A DNA stretch of 64,000 nt, from IMG/VR virus record IMGVR_UViG_3300034104_003784, positions 1 through 64,000 of that record; one strand, given 5' to 3'. Within the stretch, counting starts at the first letter, position 1. Each line of letters opens with the position of its first letter. Positions 58,701 to 64,000 of the stretch are shown here, piece by piece. The position numbers were made by a program, and so were the translations under genes. This DNA comes from a virus. The notes below the pieces were generated by a model. It searched no databases, was not told where the DNA came from, and was given only the letters and a program-made list of their open reading frames with translations.

Positions 58701-59165
58701 TTAAAAAAATGGGAACCTACAAGTGATGATAATAAAATTTGGAAAGACAAGGATGATTATAATAATGTATTAAAGAATGGTATTACTTTAATTACGGATG
58801 CTAAAAATTTATTGAATGTTGAGTTATATAAAAACTCATTTAAAACCGTAGAACAAATTAGAATTGAAGCTGCTGGTGATAAAGGTGTAGAATATAAAGA
58901 TCCATTATTTCCTAATTTTAGTCTTAAGTATACAAGAAATAAAATGGATCCTTCAACAATGACTGTTCAAGCGCAATGGCCAGAATATGTAGGTCCTGGT
59001 AAAGAACCTGAAATGATGACATTAACAAAATCACTTTCTAATCAAGGAACAAATATTAGAAAATTTAGAGATGAGTTTTTTAGTACAGAGGTTGCAGATG
59101 GAAAACTTACAGCCGGTAGTATCATGGTTCAAAATACACAATTAATGAAACAATATGGAAAATAA
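55725..59165 (+). CDS. Giant cargo/ejection-type protein with glycine-zipper segment
   Basis: 1,146 residues. N-terminal MAQYPLGVTDFIPDYQPYQP leads into a helical region with NVLQLKQSQYDQNWSKLNNM, which looks like the common N-terminal segment of giant crAss-like internal proteins. Long helices occupy about 270-470. Residues about 768-825 are a Gly/Ala-rich hydrophobic hairpin (ALLGFGTGAAVGAPTGPGAA, FTGGVGALLAGGTYLAASGI), as found in membrane-inserting ejection proteins. The C-terminal 300 residues are mixed alpha/beta. No RNA-polymerase catalytic motif was seen. It overlaps the next gene by 11 bases. Placement after the muzzle and cargo genes fits a virion-internal protein. Confidence 0.55.
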   Translation: MAQYPLGVTDFIPDYQPYQPDFNFTTNVLQLKQSQYDQNWSKLNNMYGQILNAPLTHDESVKKRDNTFKKIDFNLKRVTGLDLSLDQNVQQATQLFRPFYEDANLMKDMAWTKNTSNEKAIGEGKRYSTDEKTNDEYWGDGLRLIDYKIQEFKNTPYEQLTSFGDVKYTPYVNMDKKAAELAKQLNYKIKKTTPQGDWIITEQNGEQIIPPLQSLFYSILGKDPKIQEVYAAKAYLKRKDEAMANKDRPEFGGNADLAEKAYLNEALNVLKKQTELTKSDLINQKKVNDNMISSIEQSIKNGTAHYTAESALEKYKDANEKIGEMLSQTESDEKLITDNVNKTLLTEGGDKLSFDDLNQMRGRVDAVMASSLLQTDLDAAIRSHAFNNYELSYDPNPFAVQRQKYQYDSALISQRHAGQMELAGYKHQLAMEKIQYQAALKSGLYTTDGKGNLVEKKELTEVFNLGDLDGFTNMEEKDRVKIDPEVVRKSIDDMYAQEGSNAKNLAVNLLRDLYNEKTISDDDINYIIDSGTIPNVGNADIFKTNKAELIKFIKGNPRTQLGKGTNNALEHSDGTPLNDQEIGALLNQGQYETSLEKEDKAYWNEGTYSKTAKDGQNKIQSKTVFTDPITKKPYRATFNIPTAEEKLSGYSSTIEPGKTDPSKITDMTKRMMLVMEKRRDNPYVYYSKSFEQLRNYSKTLDDYAGAQAAIIANKKQAAEETIQKLKAQGYNYAEYMYDHNYNPIQDADQFYKNIARKNPDALIRDDGFSFTQLASEALLGFGTGAAVGAPTGPGAAFTGGVGALLAGGTYLAASGIEGIYNMFSSNPVETMRLVNAQTGTFGEEMDLGDEFNAMKDSKVKLIESLQTPVTGAFGGAGGGLMNKGAAAVQIEPGVYSPSYEHFLQVKGALNNLSFKDTENNRVSFSGVNTPWSDLKDGAEENNRAFAAIYSDLMMKAGGKIDENLKSFITAVGSVGGGRSDKASVTFKLPAEYLKKWEPTSDDNKIWKDKDDYNNVLKNGITLITDAKNLLNVELYKNSFKTVEQIRIEAAGDKGVEYKDPLFPNFSLKYTRNKMDPSTMTVQAQWPEYVGPGKEPEMMTLTKSLSNQGTNIRKFRDEFFSTEVADGKLTAGSIMVQNTQLMKQYGK

Positions 59166-62100
59166 CTCTAACAGTTTAGAAAAAAGTGTTGATGATTTAT
59201 ATTCAGGAAAAACATCATTATATGAACCAACTCAATCATCTATAACAGGCAAGTTACCTAATCCTTATCAAGTTAAGGAAAGAATAACAGGTTCTTTTCC
59301 TGGACCACTACCTTCACAAAGACCCCCTGGTCCACCTAATACGTTTGATCCACAAGCTAGAAAACAAGCTTTACAGGATATGTGGGATAGTCAGGTAATG
59401 GCTAATGAAGATAAAAACCAATGGGCAAAAGTTTATCAGTATGATGATGGACCAAAAGGAACTTTTGCTGAAAGATATCATGACTTTAATCAGTGGGGTA
59501 AGTCTGAATTTCATCCTAGATATCTTAATAATGAAAATAAGTTAAATGATAATACTTCATTTTTAGGTGATCTATATAGAACAACTACAGGTGCCGTACT
59601 TCCATTAGCATGGAATGGTATTAAAAGTGTATATGCAAGTCAAACTAAACTTATATCAGATTGGGATTTTTTTAGTGAAGACCAACGTACAGCAGAAGAG
59701 TATGATAGAATAACAGCAAGATATCATTCTAGTAAAGATAATATAGGTTCATTTATAAATAATTTAACCATGAACCTAGGTTATACAGCAGGTATTATTT
59801 CTACAGCTATGTTTGAAAATATTGCTGGTGCTGCATTAGGAGGACTCATGGGTGCTAAAACAATTGCACCTAGATCTGCTAAAGAATTATGGAATGCCTA
59901 TAAAGCAGGTGAAGCAGTTGATGGTATAAACACATATAGTCAATTACTTGATAAATTAGGAAATATAGATGAAGTAAGAAAAGTATGGGAAAAAACTAAT
60001 GGTATAGGAACAATGCAAAAAGTTCTTACATCAAAAGCAGGACAAGTTTTAAATCCTTTCAGTAATATGACTGAAGCTTGGTATTCTACTTTAAATAACG
60101 CTGATGATTTTACAGGATTTTTTAAAACTGGAAATAAAATTGCAAGAACAGCAGGTGCTGCTTATAGAGATTTAAGAAATATAAACTTAGCAGTTTCAGA
60201 AGGAAGATTAGAAGCTGGTATGGTTTATAATAATTTATTTAATGAGTTATATTCAGAGCATTTCACAAGAACAGGTGCACCACCAAGTGAAGAAGAATTA
60301 AAAAATATTATTGCACAAGCTAAACAAGCTGGTTATGAAACAGCAGCAATGAACTCAGGTTTAATATTTCTTACAAATAAAGTAAGTTTTGATAATATTC
60401 TTAATCCACGAATTGGAGCTAAAGGATTTTTACAACAAAGAATATTAGATTGGAAATCAGTAGGAGGCGGAAGATTTGGAGAACTTGGTAATGTAGTATT
60501 TGATGTTGCCGCAAATGAATGGAAGTTTGCTGAGAAAGGATTTAAGACTTGGTGGAATGGTTGGAAAACTGATCCTTTCCATAAGTCTGCTTGGGGAACA
60601 ATTGGTTATTTTAAAAGAAATCTTTTAGAAGGTGCTCAGGAAGTTTCACAGGAAGCTATTGCATATGCTAATGAAAAATATTATAAAGATACTTTCTATA
60701 CTAAACCGGTAAGACAAAATCTTATTTCTAAAGCTGCATTTGGTGAAGGAACAACACCTTGGACTTTTTATAAAAAAGGTTTGGGTCAACAAATGTCAGG
60801 TGAAGGTCTTTCAGTTTTTGCATCTGGTTTATTTATGGGGGCATTAGCTGGTGGTTTAAATAAAACAATGACTTTTCTATATGAGAAAGCCAATCAGATA
60901 TTTGATCCAACAAATTATGAATCATACAAAACTAAAAAAAGTAAAATAGTTGATGATCTTGTAACTGAAATGAATGCATTTGGTGTAGAAGAAATGGTTA
61001 ACAGTAGACTATTTAATGCAGGTGCTCAAGATATTTTAAATAGAGTACAGGAGACAGGGAATAAAAAAGAAAATATGGATGCTGAGTCAGAAGCATTAGC
61101 AAATCATATGATGATGCTTAATGAATACGGTGTTCTTGATCCATATCTTAATGCAATTGAAAGTTATACAAAAATGACTGATGCTGAGTTTAAAGAAACA
61201 TTTCCAAAACTAGGTGATAAAGATATTGAAGCTTACAAAAATAGAATAGGAGAGGTAGTTGCTAAATCAAGGGAAATTAAAAAATCAATAGATACATATA
61301 AAAAGATATTTCCAAACCCTATTGATCTATCTAGATATAGTAAAGATGATCCATTTTATGATGATGCATACATTATGCATAAAGCATGGAATGACAATAT
61401 TAAATCTGCAGTTTTCTTTAACCAGACATTTAATAATGTTAGAGAAAGAATGGTTGGTATAATGGATAAACATTATGAAGAAAGACCATTACAAGGAATG
61501 ACCAAAAGACAATCTGATCTTATACTTAGACCAGAAGACATGTATAATGAAATATCATTATTAAAAAATGAAGCTGATAATCTTATAGCTGTAGGTGATC
61601 CTGAATCTAAAAAATTAGCTAAAGCAAAATTAAAAGAAGCTCAGGCTCTTGAAAATTATTATGTTGCTTATAGTGAGTTTGCAGATTATTATTCTAGAGA
61701 CAGATATTTTGCAAGAGCAAAAGATAAATTACAGACTCAGAAGGGTCAAGAAGTTACAGATGAAGAAGTTAATGACTATTTAGATGCAACATTTGGACCT
61801 AAAGATGAAGATACTGAAGCAGAAGTTTTATTAAACTTAGAGAAAGCTTACAATGATGTATTAAAAACTATTTCTGGAAAACCAGATGATTATTTATTTA
61901 CAGATAAAGTTGATGAAGCATTTGAACTTGTTCTTGATTTCTATAAATTAAATGATGAGTCTAGAGGTTTAGTAGATGCAATAAACATGCTCAATGATCC
62001 ACAAGGGTTCATGGATGTTTATAATAGAAATGTAGAGTGGATGACTGATATCTGGAATAAAAGAGGAGAGTATTATAAAGATATTGTACAGCAAGAACTA

Positions 62101-64000
62101 TCTGACATTGAAGATAATGGTTTACTAAACTGGTTGGCCAACCAGGGGATATATATGAGTGTAAATGATTTCCTTCTATGGAGAGATCAAGGTATTCCGC
62201 CAACAGAGTTCTATGATGAAAAAAAGAAAATGGGTATTCCTCAAGGAAGTTTAGCCTATGATACTTACTTAATGAAACTTTTTGAACATAGAAAACTTAA
62301 AGATACCACTAAAGAAACTGATAATGAAGCTATAAAACAAGAAACTGAAACTGCAGTAAATGCTTTATTAAAAAAGAAAGAAAAAGAATTAGCCAACTTA
62401 AAAGCTCAGTTTGAAGAAAACTTAGTTAATGAAACGGGTCAAACCTATGAGGAATGGGAAAAGAAAACTCCAGAAAAACCTGAAGGTAGAACCAAAGAAC
62501 AAATAGCTGAAGAAATTGATTATCTTAAAAAAGAAATCAATGACTTAGAAAGTATTTCAAATGATGAGCTTCTTGGTAAATATGATGCCTATATACAATT
62601 AGATCCACCATTATTTACAGAAGAAGAATATCTTTCTGTTGTAGATGAAATATTAGCTGATCCGGTAGAAGGTAAAAAATTAAAGAAGTATGCTAGAAAA
62701 TTGTTTAATGAAAGTGATACTGATCCAAATGATCTTGAGTCAGTAAGACTAGCACAAAACATTTCTTTAACTACTGCTCAAAATAAATATGCATTACCAA
62801 TATTACTCAATAGAAGGTTATTGCAATTACAAAATGAAACTCCAGCGGCAGACTTTGATCCAACACCACCTGTTCAAAAAACAAAATCTTGGGAAGATTA
62901 TCAAAAACAAATTGAAATCACTGAGAAGAAATATGAAGGATTAATAGAGGCTGTAGAGAATAAAATTAAAGAGCCTAGTAAATCTCCTAGAACACCTAAG
63001 ACAGCTGCTAAAAAACAAACTGAATCTGAAGTAAGTATTGATACACCTTGGGATGAATTACCAAATGATTTAAAAGCTGAGTTACAGGAAGAATTTGATA
63101 TATTTTTAACTGCCCCTGAACCAGAAGGTTTGGGTAAACGAGCTGATCTAAAAGATATTAACTCATTTGAATATGAGAAATTAAGAAATAGTTGGTTTGC
63201 AACAAAAGGTGATAGGATCAAAATGTACAATGAAAGACCTGTAGATTTTGAATCAGCTCTTCCTAATCTTAAATATATTGAGTTAACTAAAGCTATTACT
63301 GAATATAGTTTGACATCATTAAAAATGACAAGAGATCAACTTGAAAAAATGCTTGATGCAAACAAAGACAGTGATGGTAATAAATTAAATAACAGTACTA
63401 GAACTGCAATTAAAAATGATATAGCTGAATTAAATAAATACATTAAATATTTAAGATCTAATTATATTACAGAAAAAAATAATCAAGCTATTACTTTCAC
63501 AATCTTCAATGAAATGGTTGTCAATAGACAAAATGAAGTTGAAAGAATAATGGATGGTAAAAATGTAATAGGTTATAAATTTACTGATAAAGAGGAAAGA
63601 CCAGAAAGAGTTACAAAAATTACATCTAGAATTAAGAGTGATATAAAAAATGAACCTGAATTTCCTGGTTATGATCCTGTTAATGAAGATGAAAAAACAA
63701 GTAAAAAAGGACCTACACTTTTAAATCTATTTGATGAAATCATTAAAAATGATGAGATAAAATCTGAAGAGAAATTGAATTATTTCATGACCTCATTAGA
63801 GAATGAGATTAAAAGAGGTAGTTATGCTCAGTTAAATAGTCAAAGAAAACTTGATATCATTAGAGGAGCTTTATCAAGTAATCTTACAAGAGAGTCTTTG
63901 AAAGAAGCAGTGCAAAAAGTGGCATATGATGAGTCTACAATAGCAGGTAATACTGTTGATGATATGACTAGAGAGTCATTTAGAATTGGTCCTGATGGTA
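59155..64000 (+). CDS. Giant cargo/ejection-type protein (3' partial, runs off the window)
   Basis: The frame opens at ATG 59155, overlapping the previous stop, and stays open to the window end (at least 1,615 residues). It starts MENNSNSLEKSVDDLYSGKT with a proline-rich linker. A hydrophobic Gly/Ala segment lies at about 204-235 (LTMNLGYTAGIISTAMFENI, AGAALGGLMGA) and another at about 549-572 (GEGLSVFASGLFMGALAGG). Both follow phage large-protein patterns (for example LLEGAQEVSQEAIAYANEKY before the second). From about 700 onward it is charged and helical, including coiled coils (ALLKKKEKELANLKAQFEEN). In crAss-like phages such proteins are packaged and one carries the virion RNA polymerase. 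No D-F-D-x-D type motif was spotted in the part visible here. Confidence 0.6.
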   Translation, partial: MENNSNSLEKSVDDLYSGKTSLYEPTQSSITGKLPNPYQVKERITGSFPGPLPSQRPPGPPNTFDPQARKQALQDMWDSQVMANEDKNQWAKVYQYDDGPKGTFAERYHDFNQWGKSEFHPRYLNNENKLNDNTSFLGDLYRTTTGAVLPLAWNGIKSVYASQTKLISDWDFFSEDQRTAEEYDRITARYHSSKDNIGSFINNLTMNLGYTAGIISTAMFENIAGAALGGLMGAKTIAPRSAKELWNAYKAGEAVDGINTYSQLLDKLGNIDEVRKVWEKTNGIGTMQKVLTSKAGQVLNPFSNMTEAWYSTLNNADDFTGFFKTGNKIARTAGAAYRDLRNINLAVSEGRLEAGMVYNNLFNELYSEHFTRTGAPPSEEELKNIIAQAKQAGYETAAMNSGLIFLTNKVSFDNILNPRIGAKGFLQQRILDWKSVGGGRFGELGNVVFDVAANEWKFAEKGFKTWWNGWKTDPFHKSAWGTIGYFKRNLLEGAQEVSQEAIAYANEKYYKDTFYTKPVRQNLISKAAFGEGTTPWTFYKKGLGQQMSGEGLSVFASGLFMGALAGGLNKTMTFLYEKANQIFDPTNYESYKTKKSKIVDDLVTEMNAFGVEEMVNSRLFNAGAQDILNRVQETGNKKENMDAESEALANHMMMLNEYGVLDPYLNAIESYTKMTDAEFKETFPKLGDKDIEAYKNRIGEVVAKSREIKKSIDTYKKIFPNPIDLSRYSKDDPFYDDAYIMHKAWNDNIKSAVFFNQTFNNVRERMVGIMDKHYEERPLQGMTKRQSDLILRPEDMYNEISLLKNEADNLIAVGDPESKKLAKAKLKEAQALENYYVAYSEFADYYSRDRYFARAKDKLQTQKGQEVTDEEVNDYLDATFGPKDEDTEAEVLLNLEKAYNDVLKTISGKPDDYLFTDKVDEAFELVLDFYKLNDESRGLVDAINMLNDPQGFMDVYNRNVEWMTDIWNKRGEYYKDIVQQELSDIEDNGLLNWLANQGIYMSVNDFLLWRDQGIPPTEFYDEKKKMGIPQGSLAYDTYLMKLFEHRKLKDTTKETDNEAIKQETETAVNALLKKKEKELANLKAQFEENLVNETGQTYEEWEKKTPEKPEGRTKEQIAEEIDYLKKEINDLESISNDELLGKYDAYIQLDPPLFTEEEYLSVVDEILADPVEGKKLKKYARKLFNESDTDPNDLESVRLAQNISLTTAQNKYALPILLNRRLLQLQNETPAADFDPTPPVQKTKSWEDYQKQIEITEKKYEGLIEAVENKIKEPSKSPRTPKTAAKKQTESEVSIDTPWDELPNDLKAELQEEFDIFLTAPEPEGLGKRADLKDINSFEYEKLRNSWFATKGDRIKMYNERPVDFESALPNLKYIELTKAITEYSLTSLKMTRDQLEKMLDANKDSDGNKLNNSTRTAIKNDIAELNKYIKYLRSNYITEKNNQAITFTIFNEMVVNRQNEVERIMDGKNVIGYKFTDKEERPERVTKITSRIKSDIKNEPEFPGYDPVNEDEKTSKKGPTLLNLFDEIIKNDEIKSEEKLNYFMTSLENEIKRGSYAQLNSQRKLDIIRGALSSNLTRESLKEAVQKVAYDESTIAGNTVDDMTRESFRIGPDG

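Noticed and set aside
55725-64000. Virion RNA polymerase catalytic domain in the giant proteins
   Set aside because: Expected for crAss-like phages in this region, but no D-F-D-x-D type motif was seen in the frames covered. It may lie beyond the window.
1-64000. Stop-codon reassignment, as in some crAss-like phages
   Set aside because: TAA, TGA and a few TAG codons end genes at normal overlaps, and all core genes are open in the standard code; no in-frame stop interrupts a conserved protein.

Overview
This 64-kb window is a stretch of a tailed double-stranded DNA phage genome. It most resembles the crAss-like phages (order Crassvirales), which infect Bacteroidota. The reasons are the ordered block of PD-(D/E)XK nuclease, large terminase, ~900-residue portal and crAss-type major capsid protein; the ~1,800-residue stabilisation ('muzzle') type tail protein; and the run of very large internal (cargo) type proteins downstream. 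The DNA is strongly A/T-rich, every supported gene is on the plus strand, and genes are packed with frequent ATGA or TAATG overlaps. Several intergenic gaps carry the Bacteroidota -7 box TAnnTTTG, and start codons lie behind A-rich leaders rather than strong Shine-Dalgarno sites. No tRNA, CRISPR array, integrase, transposase or attachment site was seen, and no gap exceeds about 170 bp.

Layout: (1) 1-1 kb is the end of an upstream operon, including a protein resembling the catalytic half of arginyl-tRNA-protein transferase. (2) 1.1-2.3 kb holds a GroES-like co-chaperonin, a DUF3310 protein and a small membrane protein. (3) 2.4-10 kb holds two fibre-like proteins followed by a lysis cassette (membrane/coiled-coil protein, holin-like protein, cationic repeat protein, amidase endolysin). 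(4) 10.1-20.7 kb is the packaging and capsid block (HU/IHF-like protein, zinc-ribbon protein, PD-(D/E)XK nuclease, TerL, portal, scaffold-like protein, major capsid protein). (5) 20.8-25.3 kb holds a cluster of very small lysine-rich proteins, a ring-type protein and a ferritin-like protein. (6) 25.4-34.7 kb holds cysteine-rich structural and fibre proteins. (7) 34.8-42.4 kb holds connector/ring proteins and the giant stabilisation protein. (8) 42.4-64 kb holds five to six giant proteins, probably packaged cargo and ejection proteins; the last runs off the window.

The most unusual signal is in the cargo block. Three consecutive large genes share a short 'head' peptide (SLN[KR]F, usually followed by GG) and a short C-terminal 'tail' (LT/IP-K..I..Y-x-x-x-GY-I-V-E-E). 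In the 1,250-residue protein at 42436 a tail is followed at once by a head in the middle of the chain. That protein therefore looks like several cargo units fused end to end, one carrying a zincin HELTH motif and the last an apparent SAM-methyltransferase domain. A related K-x-G-G signature recurs in the small basic proteins. Together these suggest an undescribed tag for cargo packaging or processing; this is inference from sequence pattern only.

A second genome-level pattern is a candidate phage promoter (TTTdGTATATTAnAGTATA-like), present at six operon starts and often directly behind an intrinsic terminator. A third is an ACCAACA element just upstream of several start codons.
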